Assembly: GCA_963757805.1 (NCBI GenBank)
Contig: CAVWSM010000025.1
Span: 1 to 64,000 of the forward strand
Origin: CAVWSM01 sp963757805
GTDB lineage: Bacteria; Actinomycetota; Actinomycetes; Jiangellales; Jiangellaceae
Length of the DNA: 64,000 nt
Direction: 5' to 3'
Shown: positions 34,956-45,143 of the stretch, piece after piece
How the letters are laid out: each line of letters starts with the position of its first letter
Position numbering within the stretch: the first letter of the stretch is position 1
Translations under genes and position numbers: made by a program
The notes under the pieces: model-generated
Databases searched by the model: none
What the model was told of the DNA's origin: nothing
What the model saw: the letters and a program-made list of their open reading frames with translations, nothing else

Positions 34956-35603
34956 TCAGAACCCGATCGCTTCCTCGACGAGCAGAACAGTAATGCGGCC
35001 AGGCATCAGCTCGTGACTCACAACCAGTTGCTTGCCGATGACGCTCGGCGCCCCGTACGCCTCCTTCGCCCGAGCGTCCTCCAGCGGATAGCTGTGGCGC
35101 TCGACGCGCTCGAATGCCATGTCGAGGTCGACGACAACCTTCTGTGCCCCGACCACCCAGATCACCCGCGAGGCGCCAAACGCGTACGACGCAATCTGGC
35201 TGCCCGACGCGGAGGCGACCACGACGTGGCCGTCCTCGCTCACGGCATGGACGCTGCCGACGACAACGTCCATCGTGCTGACGTGGCGCCTGAACTCCTC
35301 CGTCTGCGTTGCCGGGTCGAGCGTCTCGGTGAGAGTGCGCGTCGAGCGGTAACGGGTCGCGGCGCGAATGTCCGCGGCAACGCCGATCGTCTCCAGCGTC
35401 TGCGAGGTGCTGTTGTAGACGAGTGCGTCATCCGGGATCAGTTGGTCGACCACGCTGCGCGCGTCCTGTCCGGTGCCGACGATTCGCGCTTCCATGCCGC
35501 GGGCGGTCAACGTAGCGGCCGCGCGCTCCAGGCGGGTACGGTCTGCCGGGACCGAGAAGGCGGGGTCAGCCGCGAGCGATGGCCCGGCGTCGAGAGTCGT
35601 CAC
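34956..35603 (-). CDS. LUD-domain (LutC-like) protein
   Basis: Encodes 215 residues from GTG 35603, with GGAG 9 nt upstream. The LUD signature VVGSVHAVSEDGHVVVASASG and VIWVVGAQKVV is unmistakable. Members include LutC of the lactate-utilisation complex, but single-gene LUD proteins of this length are common and uncharacterised. No LutA or LutB genes are near. It is divergent from an HxlR regulator with a shared 108-nt control region, which makes redox or electrophile-responsive regulation likely (inference). Confidence 0.85.
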   Translation of the reverse strand: MTTLDAGPSLAADPAFSVPADRTRLERAAATLTARGMEARIVGTGQDARSVVDQLIPDDALVYNSTSQTLETIGVAADIRAATRYRSTRTLTETLDPATQTEEFRRHVSTMDVVVGSVHAVSEDGHVVVASASGSQIASYAFGASRVIWVVGAQKVVVDLDMAFERVERHSYPLEDARAKEAYGAPSVIGKQLVVSHELMPGRITVLLVEEAIGF

Positions 35604-35711
35604 AGTAATTGGCTCCAGTTCCCTTGAGTAACTGACGCTACAATGAGAACCGACTGTGACTCTTGCCCGCAAGACGGCACTTTTGCCTGCTTTGGGCACA
35701 TGGAGGGAACC
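35604..35711. promoter_or_regulatory. Shared LUD/HxlR control region
   Basis: The divergent 108-nt gap contains two near-identical heptamers AGTAATT (35604-35610) and AGTAACT (35627-35633), 23 nt apart, plus a TACAAT that could be a -10 element for the plus-strand gene. HxlR proteins usually bind short repeats in such gaps, so these are candidate sites. The signal is weak. Confidence 0.35.
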
Positions 35712-36176
35712 ATGACAGCGGGACCACGCGACTGGCCGCCACCTCACCCCGAAGACTGCAAGGCCCGCGACGTGCTCGATCGGGTGGGTGACAAATGGAC
35801 GGCAAACGTCATCGCGTTGCTCGGCACCGGCACAATGCGCTTCAGCGACATCCGGCGCTCGGTGGACGGCATCAGCCAGCGCATGCTCACGGTCACGCTG
35901 CGCGCGCTCGAGCGCGACGGACTCGTCGACCGCCGCGTCTACCCCGTCATCCCGCCACGTGTCGAGTACACCCTGACCGACCTAGGACAATCCCTGCTCG
36001 ACATCGTCCGCGCGCTCATCGATTGGAGCGCCGACCACACTGGCGACATCGTGGCCGCGCGGCGGCGATACGACGCCGCTCAGGCCGCAAATGCTACGGG
36101 GAATGGCAGCCCAGAGGCCGCAGCCGAGTCAAAGCGCACTACCGACAGGACATCGGTCACCATGGACTCGGGGTGA
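35712..36176 (+). CDS. HxlR-family transcriptional regulator
   Basis: Encodes 154 residues. I start at ATG 35712, which has GGAGGG upstream; an ATG at 35643 would extend it by 23 residues. A single winged-helix HxlR domain: VLDRVGDKWTANVIALL, FSDIRRSVDGISQRMLTVTLRALERDGL and YPVIPPRVEYTLTDLG. Cysteine in DCKARDV near the N-terminus is at the position used for thiol sensing in several family members. The disordered C-terminal tail is Ala- and Thr-rich. It probably controls the divergent LUD gene. Confidence 0.9.
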   Translation: MTAGPRDWPPPHPEDCKARDVLDRVGDKWTANVIALLGTGTMRFSDIRRSVDGISQRMLTVTLRALERDGLVDRRVYPVIPPRVEYTLTDLGQSLLDIVRALIDWSADHTGDIVAARRRYDAAQAANATGNGSPEAAAESKRTTDRTSVTMDSG

Positions 36177-36247
36177 CCTGAGTCAGGGTTCCGCCAGACC
36201 CAGGACTATTCATCAGCTAAGGACCAGATCGAGCCTCGGCGGTGGCG

Positions 36248-39017
36248 ATGTCGACTAGTGATCCTGGGCCAGGACTGCGTGGGCGACGCAGCGAGTGCGA
36301 GGCGCTGGATCGGCTGCTGTCCCAGGCGCGTGCGGGTCAAAGTCAGATTCTGGTACTTGCGCGGCGAGGCGGGCGTCGGCAAGACCGCCTTGTTGGAATA
36401 CCTGGCGGAGCGCGCCTCGGGATGTCGCATCGTGCGCGCGACGGGCATCGAATCGGAGATGGAGCTCGCATTCGCCGGGCTGCAACAGCTCTGTGCGCCC
36501 GTGCTGGACCACGTGGACCGCCTTCCCGGCCCGCAACGCGACGCACTGTCCATTGCGGTCGGTCTGAGCAGCGGCAACCAGCCGGACCGCTTCCTCGTCG
36601 GGCTGGCGGTGCTCAGCCTGCTTGCGGAAGTAGCAGAAGCGGACCCGCTGGTCTGTGTTGTGGACGATGCGCAGTGGCTGGATCGAGTCTCCGTACAGAC
36701 TCTGGCGTTCGTGGCGCATCGCCTGTTGGCCGAGCGGGTCGCGTTGGTGTTCGCGGTACGTGAGCCGATCGGCGACCAGGAGCTGGCCGGCCTACCCGGG
36801 CTCGCGATCCGGGGGCTTGGTGACAGCGACGCGCGCGCGCTGCTGGACTCAGTCATCCGGGGGCCGCTGGACGAGCAGGTGCGCGATCGGATCGTTGCCG
36901 AGACACGCGGAAACCCGCTCGCCCTGCTGGAACTTCCTCTCGGACTGACGCCGGAGGAGTTGGCGGGTGGATTCGGACTGCCCGACACGACTCCGCTGGA
37001 CAGCCGAATCGAAGCGGGCTACCGCCGCCGACTTGAACGGCTCCCGGTCGACACTCGGCGACTCCTGCTCACGTCAGCAGCTGAGCCGGTCGGCGACGTG
37101 ACGTTGCTATGGCGGGCAACCGAGCGGCTCGGGATCCCAGCCGAGGCCGCGACCGCGGCAGAGGCTGTTGGCTTGATCGAGCTCGGTGCACGAGTCCGGT
37201 TCCGACATCCGCTCGTACGGTCCGCGGTCTACCGGTCTGCGACTCTGACGGAGCGGCGGGATGTGCACCGCGCCCTGGCGGATGTCACAGATCCGGGTCT
37301 CGATCCAGACCGCCGAGCGTGGCATCGCGCCCATGCGGCCGTGGGACCCGACGAGGCAGTTGCCGACATGTTGGAACGCTCAGCCGATCGAGCGCAGGGC
37401 CGCGGCGGCCTCGCGGCCGCGGCCGCGTTCCTGGAGCGCGCAGCCGAGCTGACTCCCGACCCGGCCAGGCGGGGAGCGCGAGCGCTGGCCGCCGCAGAGG
37501 CGAAGTCGGACGCCGGTGCGCCCGGCCCGGCCCTCGAACTCCTCGCAGCCGCGGAGCTGTCGCCGCTCGACGCGCTGCAGCGCGCGCGGCTGGAGCGGCT
37601 GCGCGCCCAGCTGACGTTCATCCACGGACGGGGCAGCGATGCACTGCCCCTGCTTCTCGGCGCCGGGCGGCGGCTCGAGCCGCTCGACCTCAGTTTGGCG
37701 CGTGAGACATACCTCGACGCCTTAGGAGCTGCGATCTTCGCCGGCCGTCTCGGCGTCGACCGGGACCTGCGGGAAGCAGCCGCGGTCATTCTTGCTGCGC
37801 CCCGCCCAGAGTCCCCGCGATGTGTCGATCTTCTGCTTGATGGTTTGGCGATCCGGTTCACCGACGGCTACGCGGCAGCCCTCCCACCACTCAAGCGAGC
37901 CCTGAGCGAATTCGGGTTGGAGCAAGGGGATAGGCACGGAGGACTGCGCTGGCTCTGGGTGGCATGGCCTGTTGCCAACGAGTTGTGGGACGACGACGCG
38001 TGGCACGAGCTGACCACCCGGGCGGTCTTGGTCGCACGTCACCAAGGCGCACTCACGGTCCTCCCGATCGCGTTGCTCTACCGGGCCGGCGTCCTTGTCA
38101 GCGCCGGCGAGTTCGCGGCGGCATCGGCGCTGGTCGAGGAGGCCACGGCGATCAACGAGGTGGTCGGTGTCACGCCTGTCGCCTATATCGCTGCGGTGCT
38201 CGCCGCCCACCGTGGCCAGGAAGCCTTGGCGTCTGAGTTGATCGAGTCCGGCATCGCAGAAGCGACTGCTCTGGGTGTCGGTCGGATGATCGCGCTCGCG
38301 GAATACGCAAGGGCAGTGCTCTACAACGGGCTCGGCCGCTACGAGGACGCGCTCGCGGCTGCCCAACGCGCCTGCGAGAGCGAGGACCTAGGACTGATCG
38401 GCTGGTCGCTCACCGAGCTCGTCGAGGCGGCCGCCCGAAGCGGTCGGCCGGACATCGCCGCCCCCGCGCTGCAGCGACTCGAGGACAGGACCACGGCGGC
38501 CGGCACGGATTGGGCGCTCGGGATGCAGGCCCGATCGCGGGCATTGGTCAGCCACGGCGGCGAAGCCGAGGCGCTTTACCGCGAGGCCCTCAAGCGGCTC
38601 GCCAATGACCGCCTCGCCGTGTTCCTGGCGCGCGCTCAGCTCCTGTATGGCGAGTGGCTACGGCGGGAAGGCCGGCGCGTGGATGCGCGCGAGCAGCTGC
38701 GTGCGGCCCACCAACGCTTCAGCCAGATGGGGGCTGACGGGTTCGCCGAGCGCGCCCGAAGGGAGCTGATTGCTACCGGTGAGACGGTGCGCAAACGTAC
38801 GGTCGACACGGTTGACGAGCTGACTGCGCAGGAGACGCAGATCGCCCAGCTCGCCGTCGAGGGTCTTTCCAACCCGGAGATCGGCGCCGAGCTGTTCATC
38901 AGCCCGCGCACGGTGGAGTGGCACCTGCACAAGGTGTTCACCAAGCTCGGCATCAGCTCCCGCCGAGACCTCCGTCGCGCCTTGCCCGGCGCTCGACGGA
39001 CCGGCGTGCCGGTCTAG
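36248..39017 (+). pseudogene. Large LuxR-family ATPase regulator, one frameshift
   Basis: About 922 residues. The N-terminus reads in frame 2 from ATG 36248 (LRGRRSECEALDRLLSQAR, AGQSQILVL) and continues in frame 3 from RGEAGVGKTALLEYL, the Walker A motif; one extra G near 36359 explains the break. Walker B is CVVDDAQWLD. The long middle is TPR-like helical, and the C-terminus carries the LuxR helix-turn-helix (LTAQETQIAQLAVEGLSNPE, SPRTVEWHLHKVFTKLG). This is the LAL-like (large ATP-binding LuxR) form. Targets are unknown. A truncated cousin lies at 2-3 kb. Confidence 0.85.
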
Positions 39018-39430
39018 CGTCGCAGGCCAGGGTGTTCCCCGGGCGCGACGGACGCCCCGCAGTCCGAAGCTTGACGCGGTGGCATCAATGGGTGCCTGCA
39101 CCGAGCAGAGGGGTCGTCTAGATCATGGAAATGAAGCTAGAGGTTGTCGTGGTGCAGGTCTCCGACGTTGATCGGGCCAAGAAGGTTCTTCCCATGGACG
39201 TCGTGACTCTGACTGAGCTCTACATGCAGAGGGCCGGCTAGTGAGCCGCGACCGCGACCCCATCCTGCTCGTCGCCGGGGCGTGGGATGAGCCCTTGCTG
39301 AGCACGCTCATTGTCAGGCGTCGGCCATCGCAAGATGGCCGGTCGGGGAAAGCGGCGGAAGTTCGCGGAGCTCATCCTCGGGCGCTTTGAGATTCAGAAA
39401 TTCGCCACGATCCCTCTGGCTACGGTGCCG
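39018..39430. other. Gene-poor gap with a VOC-protein fragment
   Basis: No full gene is seen. A 38-codon frame at 39125-39241 begins EMKLEVVVVQVSDVDRAKK, the first strand and helix of a VOC/glyoxalase protein, then departs from the family and stops. It is annotated separately. The remainder up to 39430 has short open stretches without family signal. Confidence 0.5.
39125..39241 (+). pseudogene. VOC-family fragment
   Basis: ATG 39125 opens 38 codons. The first 20 residues match the usual N-terminus of small actinobacterial VOC proteins (MKLEVVVVQVSDVDRAKK). The rest of the roughly 130-residue fold is missing and the tail VLPMDVVTLTELYMQ is unlike it. Probably a deletion relic. Confidence 0.55.
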
Positions 39431-39829
39431 TCACCTCGATGGCGCCGTAGCCAGAGACTTGTCTCGGGCGGCGACGATCTCGGGCACCTTCTCGTTGACC
39501 CACTCGAGCAGGCCGGTCATGTGACGCGCGGCCTCGTCGCCGAGGTTGGTGAGGCTGTACGTGACCTGAGGCGGCTTGGTCGGCGCCACGGTCCGGTTGA
39601 CGAAACCGTCGGCTTCGAGCGTGCGCAGCGTCTGAGCGAGCATCTTTTCGCTGACCCCACCGATGCGCCTGCGGAGCTCGCTAAAGCGCCGCGACCGCTC
39701 GTACAACGCGGCCAGAACCAGCACACCCCAGCGGCTCGTGACGTGGTCGAGCACCATGCGCGCGGGGCAGTTGCTGTCGAATACGTCACCCTCGAGTCGA
39801 GTCAGCTGGTCGATGACCTGCACGCTCAC
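39431..39829 (-). CDS. HxlR-family regulator of the quinone reductase-like gene
   Basis: Encodes 132 residues. Winged-helix HxlR domain with the redox-type cysteine in DSNCPARMVLDHV near residue 21, then RFSELRRRIGGVSEKMLAQTLRTLEADGF and PPQVTYSLTNLG. The gene is divergent from the NmrA/QorB-like gene at 39947, as in the QorR/qor2 and YtfH/YtfG pairs where an HxlR repressor with one cysteine controls a quinone reductase. The palindromic operator between them supports the same logic. Confidence 0.9.
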   Translation of the reverse strand: MSVQVIDQLTRLEGDVFDSNCPARMVLDHVTSRWGVLVLAALYERSRRFSELRRRIGGVSEKMLAQTLRTLEADGFVNRTVAPTKPPQVTYSLTNLGDEAARHMTGLLEWVNEKVPEIVAARDKSLATAPSR

Positions 39830-39844
39830 ATCGGCCTCCGGGGC

Positions 39845-39876
39845 TTACCCATAGGTACGTACTTACCAACGGTAAG
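39845..39876. promoter_or_regulatory. HxlR (QorR-like) operator cluster
   Basis: Three copies of the TTACC unit: TTACC (39845-39849), GGTACGTACTTACC, and a perfect inverted repeat CTTACC-AAC-GGTAAG (39862-39876), with the palindrome GTACGTAC at 39855-39862. It lies 16 nt from the HxlR start and 71 nt from the QorB-like start. The repeat family resembles the ACTT/TTAC half-sites of HxlR regulators. Confidence 0.6.
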
Positions 39877-39946
39877 CATGAGGCATACGGTCGTGATTGG
39901 CCAGACCCGGCTACTCAATCGACCGACTACGCAGGAGCCACCCAGC

Positions 39947-40786
39947 ATGATCGTGATCACCGGTGTAACCGGACATCTCGGGCGGATCGCCGCCGACGAC
40001 ATCCTCGCGACCACCTCGAGCGACGAGATCGCGGTGGTCGCCCGCGACACAGGCAAGGCCCGGGACTTCGCCGCGCGCGGCGTCGACGTACGGCAGGGCG
40101 ACTACGACGATCCAGCAGGCCTGGTTTCAGCGTTCATGGGCGCCGACGTCCTGCTGTTCGTATCCTCGCCCAACACCGAGCCTGGCGTACGGGAGCGCCA
40201 GCACCTCGACGTGGTCGACGCCGCAGTCAAGGCCGGGGTTGGCCGTGTCGTCTACACGAGCGCGATCACGGCTGATCGGGGTGAGTCATTCCTGGCGGCT
40301 CACAAGGTCACTGAAGACGCGCTGCGCGACTCCGGCTTGAGCTACACGCTGCTCCGCAACACCTTCTATACGGAGGTGTTCGTCAACCCCGGCATAGCGG
40401 CCGCGGTTGCTGCCGGCGAGTTGACCGCGCCCGCGATCGGACACCCGCTTGTGACCGCCACCCAGTCCGATCTCGCCCACGCGGCCGCCGCAGCAGTCGT
40501 CGGCGCGGGTTATGACAACGCGGTGTACGAGCTGCGCGGACCGGGCTGGACCTTCCCCGAGCTCGCCGAGACGCTGACGGAGGTGTCCGGTCGGCCGGTT
40601 GCCTTCCGTGAGGTCGACGACAGCGCATCGGGCGAAGTCGCGTACATCCTGCCGCTCCTTCGGCTGCCCGAGTTCGGCCAGCCAACGCCTGACCTCGAGA
40701 CACTGCTCGGCCGGCCGGCGACTCCACTCGCGGAGACAGTACGTGCCGCCCTTGCTCAGCGGCGGCCGGACGCGATGACGCGCTAG
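39947..40786 (+). CDS. NmrA-like NAD(P)H:quinone oxidoreductase (QorB type)
   Basis: Encodes 279 residues from ATG 39947 (CAGGAG upstream). The atypical short-chain-dehydrogenase Rossmann fold has VITGVTGHLGR at 3-13, then VVYTSAITA and SYTLLRNTFYTE. Lack of the usual Tyr-x-x-x-Lys catalytic pair and the divergent HxlR gene match the QorB/YtfG quinone oxidoreductases, which detoxify quinones with NADPH. Its stop overlaps that of the convergent DUF222 gene by 4 nt. Confidence 0.85.
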   Translation: MIVITGVTGHLGRIAADDILATTSSDEIAVVARDTGKARDFAARGVDVRQGDYDDPAGLVSAFMGADVLLFVSSPNTEPGVRERQHLDVVDAAVKAGVGRVVYTSAITADRGESFLAAHKVTEDALRDSGLSYTLLRNTFYTEVFVNPGIAAAVAAGELTAPAIGHPLVTATQSDLAHAAAAAVVGAGYDNAVYELRGPGWTFPELAETLTEVSGRPVAFREVDDSASGEVAYILPLLRLPEFGQPTPDLETLLGRPATPLAETVRAALAQRRPDAMTR

Positions 40787-42602
40787 AACGGCGCAGCGTC
40801 GTCAGGTGGTGAGTCAGGCTCGGGCTCGGGTTTCGTCGATTGTTGTCGGAGCCGGTCGAGGTAGTGCCGCTTGCGGGCGGCGGCCTCGCTTTGTTCCTGA
40901 TCGGTGGGTCCGATCTGGGTGGGTGGCCGGTCGGTGACGATGCCGGTCGGTGAGGTCCAACGCAGTGTGCCGTGGCCGAGGGGCAGTGCCTGCCAGCCGT
41001 ACCAGGTCTTGGCCCGGTTGATCCAGCCTGTCAACGCGTGACAGTTGTCGGCGTCGGTGGCACCGCCGTCCTCCCACGCCTGGGCGTGGTCGATCTCGGC
41101 ACGATGGGCCGGCGTGTTGTCGGTGGGGAATGTCGAGGTGACGTCCCGCCCGCGCACGTGATCTTGCAGCACCTGCGGCGGCCGATACTGATCGCGGCCG
41201 TAGTCCAAAAGCACCCCGGAGGCGGGGTCGGTGAGCAGGCGTCGCCACACCCCGTCGGCGGCCAGTGCGCGGGCCTGCTCGGCGGTGATCGGCCCGTAGC
41301 CGGCCAGCATCGCGGGCAGGTCATCCAAACCGGCGAGCGTGGTCCAGGACACGGTGACCTGGATGTGCGGCCTCCCGACCCGGTCCCGCACCCGCAGCAG
41401 CATCGGCGGCTCCTCGGGGCAGCCGGCGTCTCGGGAGTCGGCGGCGTGGCGGGTGAACGACTCCGCGCCACGGTAGCCCTCACGTCCCCCAGGCCCGCCA
41501 CTCGGCGTCATCGTCACCCGTCGCTGTCGGCGTGGCTGGTCTCGTCGCCGTGACCGGCGTCGCCGTCGGGACCGGTGAGGTCGTCACGCCGGGCGGCATC
41601 GTCGGCCCCGGGCTCGTGGTCGTCGTTGCGCTGTTGTGCAGCGTCGCTCGCATTGTCGGTGTTGTCGTGGGCAGTCGTGTCGTCGGTGGCGTGTCGGGTG
41701 GCCGCAGCCGGGTTGGCAGCCGCCGGTGTGCCCGGTGCGGGCCACGTCGTCGCAGATCCGCGCGAGGGCGTCGGCGCGGCGTTGCGCCATGGTCCTGCCG
41801 TCGTCGGGGTCGGCGTCGCGCAACGCGTCGGCGACCCGGTCCAGGATCTCATCGACGACCGCGAGGTCCTCGGCGGGCAGCTCGCCGAACAGCTGCCCCA
41901 TGCCGTCATCGGCGCGCCGGGTGGTGACCCGCCGCCGCGCCCGCGCCTGGGCGTGCCGGGCCGCCGCGTCCCGCGGGTCGGCGGTGATCACCAACCGGCG
42001 CAGCCGGTCGAGCAGCTTCCCGGCGGTCAGTCCGGCCGCTTCAGCCAGGATCTGCGCCTCGACCTCGCCGGCGGTCTCGTCGGGGAGTGGGCGCAGCGCG
42101 TCGAGGATGAGCTTGGCCCGCCACCCGTCGAGCAGCCCGCCGGCGAGCGCGGCGTGCAGGTCGGGGTGCTGCTCGACCAGCTCCCGCGCCGCGAACAGTC
42201 GGCCCTTCGCCGTGCTTGGGGCGATGCCCAGCAGCACCGAGGTCTCCAGGGCGGCGGCTGCGATGGCGTGCCGGTCATCGTCGAGCGCTTCCGCGCCCGC
42301 CGGCAGCGGGTCGTCGGCGAACGGCGACAGCCGCGACAGCGTCGCCAACATCTGCTGCTGGCGGGCCTGCAGCATCCGCTGCCACTGCTCGGTGTCGGCG
42401 AGCTCCCCGAGCAGCGCGGCCCGCGCACCGCCGGCAGCCGGCAACCAGCTCAGCGAGCTCGGCGTCCAATAAGCCGTCGGCGTCGAACCCGTCATCGAAC
42501 CGGTCGTCGTAGTATCTGCTCGAGCTGCCAGCACTGCTCGGCCCAGGCGTCCAGCTCCTCCTGGGTGAGCTGGTCGAGCCGGTCCGGGTCCATGCCACCC
42601 AT
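40783..42602 (-). pseudogene. DUF222-HNH endonuclease gene, several frameshifts
   Basis: A member of the actinobacterial 13E12-like repeat family. Starting at ATG 42602 (GMDPDRLDQLTQEELDAWAE), the DUF222 domain runs through at least four frame changes near 42520, 42435, 41710 and 41515. The C-terminal HNH region contains RAEIDHAQAWEDGG and then NCHALTGWINRAKTWYGW, where the usual RHH of the final helix is WIN, so the nuclease site may be degenerate. Corrected length is about 600 residues, close to the family. Such genes are multi-copy and often decay. Confidence 0.75.
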
Positions 42603-42743
42603 TCTATCGAACACCCGTTCGAGTGGCAAGGATCTGTGGACGGAAATCCGTGCGTGACACGGCTTTCCGGGCACGCACACGCCCCAGCACGACGCACGCA
42701 TCGGGCACAACGACTCGGCAGCCACGCGCTTCCATAGCTACCG

Positions 42744-42769
42744 ATCTACTCGCAGGGCCAGACACAACC
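42744..42769 (+). repeat. Direct repeat, copy 1
   Basis: A 26-nt unit with the core CGCAGGGCCAGACACAACC that recurs 70 nt downstream with four differences. It lies about 140 nt upstream of the DUF222-HNH start. Intergenic repeats of this general type are common around DUF222 genes and may be target or mobility traces (inference). Confidence 0.7.
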
Positions 42770-42813
42770 CGGCGGCACCGCGACACACGTCGGCCGAACC
42801 CTCATACCCACGG

Positions 42814-42839
42814 GTCTGCCCGCAGGGCCCGACACAACC
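42814..42839 (+). repeat. Direct repeat, copy 2
   Basis: Second copy with core CGCAGGGCCCGACACAACC, differing from copy 1 by four bases over 26. Spacing between copies is 70 nt. The 44 nt between the copies shows no relation to the repeat, so this is not a tandem array. Confidence 0.7.
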
Positions 42840-43171
42840 TTCCTGCAACGGGACGACGGCTGTGGACAATCAGACGACGCCACGGCGCATGGGGAAACCA
42901 GCCGTCGACTCCCAACGTCATCCACCGGCACACCGATACCGACTGCGGACCGTGCCAATCGCGACCTCGATGCCGACCGCGGGTCAATGGTGCGGCGGCG
43001 GCCGACGCGGTTGACCGGCCGGATTACAACCACGAGCTGCTGCTCCCAGCCACTGCTCTGGTGCCCAAGGCGTTTCTAGCGCTCTAACGAGTCAACTGCG
43101 CCGTGTCGATCTGCCCCGACAACAACTCTCCGTCGGACCCCCAGCGTGAACCTCCTCCATTCTGCGGCTAT

Positions 43172-43864
43172 TCAGGCAGACACGACGTCAATGGCCGCCT
43201 GGGCTACGCCGGCGGCACTGGCTGGGTTCTGTCCAGTGACCAGACGCCCATCCGTGACAACATGTGGCCGCCACAGCGGGCCGCCGGTGTGCTTGGCTCC
43301 GAGCTGCTGGAGTCGGGACTGCAGCGGGAATGGCACGACATCGGCGAGCTTGACCGCCTGTTCCTCTCGGTCGGTGAACGCCGCGATGTTCTTGCCCTCG
43401 ACGAGCAGTGAGCCGTCGGACAGCCGCAGCGTGGTCAGTGCCGCAGGTCCATGACAGACAGCCGCGACGACTCCACCGTTCTCGTAGACCGAGGCCGCCA
43501 GCCGTGAGAGGTCGGCGTTGTCGGGGAAGTCCCACATGGCGCCGTGACCGCCGACGAAATAGATGACGTCGTAGTCGTCGGGATTGACCTGGGAAGGGGT
43601 GGGTGCGGAGTCCAACTTCGCTTGCACGTCAGGGTCGGCGGCCCAGGCCGCCTGGTTTGGCTTGGACGCGTCGTAGCCGTCCTCCGGTGCGCGCCCGCCC
43701 TGCACGGTGGCGATGTCGACTTCCCACCCCGCCTGGGTGAAGGTGCGCCACGGGTCCGCGGCCTCGGACACCGTGTAGCCAGTCGCCCGACCGGTCTCAC
43801 CGAGCTTGGCGTGGCTGGTCAGCACGAGCAGTGCGCGGCGCTTCGCCGCGGGTTCGTTCTGCAT
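43172..43864 (-). CDS. DJ-1/PfpI-family protein (Hsp31-like)
   Basis: Encodes 230 residues. I start at ATG 43864, 8 nt after AAGGAG. DJ-1 superfamily fold with the nucleophile elbow AAVCHGPAAL (Cys), the acidic residue in the GGHGAMWDFP loop, and GWEVDIATVQGGRAPEDG, typical of the HchA/YedU-like chaperone and glyoxalase III branch. It may repair glycated proteins or detoxify methylglyoxal. No operon partner is apparent; the next gene upstream lies 24 nt away on the same strand. Confidence 0.88.
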   Translation of the reverse strand: MQNEPAAKRRALLVLTSHAKLGETGRATGYTVSEAADPWRTFTQAGWEVDIATVQGGRAPEDGYDASKPNQAAWAADPDVQAKLDSAPTPSQVNPDDYDVIYFVGGHGAMWDFPDNADLSRLAASVYENGGVVAAVCHGPAALTTLRLSDGSLLVEGKNIAAFTDREEQAVKLADVVPFPLQSRLQQLGAKHTGGPLWRPHVVTDGRLVTGQNPASAAGVAQAAIDVVSA

Positions 43865-43887
43865 GGTCATCGCTCCTTGTCGGTGAA

Positions 43888-45033
43888 TCAGCCGTCGAGG
43901 CGAACAATCTCGACGCGCCTGTTCTGGCTGCGGTTGGGCTCACTGTCGTTGGGCACAACGGGTTGTGTCTCACCGAGTCCAGTGGCTTCCACAGTGATCG
44001 GAGCATCGGCCAGGTACGTCCGCAGCACCTCGGCGACCGCGTCCGCCCGCTGTTGTGACAGCGCGATGCCATCGCCCGGACCGACGTCGGCGGCGTGCCC
44101 TCGTACGGAGACACTCGCTGGGACCGGACTGACGCAATTGGTCGGCGATGATGGCAATGAGCTGTGCGGCCTCCGGTCGCAGCTGCGCGCTGTCGCCGTC
44201 GAACAGCACCGTCTCCGAGATCCGGATCGCCTGTCCCCCTGCTACGGGTACGGACGCAACACCCGACGGCGTGGACTCGGGCGGCAGCACCGGTGCCGGG
44301 GACTCCTGCACGGAGGGGGCGGAGGACGACGGAACCTGCGTCTGACTCTGCGCAGGCGGGGCCGTAGACGCGGGGTCCTCGTCGCTTCCCAGCAACGGCA
44401 TGGCAATCCACGTTGCAACCCCAACGGCAGCGGCGCCCAATGTCGCGAGCGCAAGCCACACCCAGCGGCGCGACGGCTTGACCGGGACTGGCGGCTCGGC
44501 CACCCGAACCGTCGTGTCGGCCTCGGTGACGGGGTCGAAGCGCGCCCGGGCGAGGTCGGATCGCACGCTGTGCGGGGGCAGACCCTTCGACGCGTTCCAC
44601 TGCGCCCGGAACGCCGGCATGTCGACGTTGATCCACGCCGTGTACGACCTGCCCGCCGCTGACCTCGTACGCGAGCTGTGCGGTGCCGACCAGCCAGGCC
44701 GCGGACCGTGCCTTGCTTGAGCGCAGCGCGACCACCGCCATGTCGCTGCCCCGTGCGGCCTGACACCATCGTGTCGCCGACCTGGTACCGGCTCTCCTCG
44801 CACATCTCGAACAGCTTGGTCAGCTGTGTGACGAGGGACCCATGGTCCGTGACGCCCAGATCTGGTGCCTGGACCACCAGCAGCGGGCTGCACAGACGCG
44901 CCACGGCGTCGACGTCACGACGCTTGAGTGCGTCAGCCATTAGCCGCGTGACTCGGAGAGTCTCCTCCGCCGACGCATCAAGTCGGCCATGGCGATCCTG
45001 GGCTTGGCTCTCGTCGGCGCCGCGAATCACCAC
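43888..45033 (-). pseudogene. SnoaL-like / single-helix / OmpA-C fusion protein, three frameshifts
   Basis: Begins at GTG 45033 with GGGAGGGG upstream. Three parts emerge after joining frames: a SnoaL-like N-terminal domain (ADALKRRDVDAVARLCSPLL, AWLVGTAQLAYEV), a membrane helix (VWLALATLGAAAVGVATWI) with a Pro/Ser-rich linker, and an OmpA-type peptidoglycan-binding end (SVSVRGHAADVGPGDGIAL, SQQRADAVAEVL, NRRVEIVRLDG). The breaks are near 44748, 44641 (GG for G) and 44128 (CCC for CC), so at least two fit homopolymer error. Corrected length is about 381 residues. It would anchor a small soluble domain to the cell wall from the membrane. Confidence 0.7.
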
Positions 45034-45143
45034 GACAGCCCCTCCCCGAAGCCTGCCCGCCGTCCAGTAGCCCCCGCGGCGGTCAACCCGTACGTCCTAC
45101 ACAGTCAAGCAGAGACGCGACGGCAAGGTGCTGGCTCTGCGGG

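Larger units (their letters stand above)
42603..43171. other. Gene-free region upstream of the DUF222 gene
   Basis: About 570 nt with no supportable gene on either strand. It contains two direct repeats (annotated separately) and otherwise shows no tRNA, terminator or promoter that I can defend. Open frames here lack start sites and family signal. Confidence 0.6.

Noticed and set aside
36242..36763. Separate small gene at the head of LuxR regulator 2
   Set aside because: Its first 40 residues continue directly into the Walker A region in the next frame, so it is the N-terminus of the same gene.
44826..44842. GGGACCCATGGTCC as a fourth DosR-like box
   Set aside because: It lies inside coding sequence, its right arm is offset, and it does not precede a start codon.
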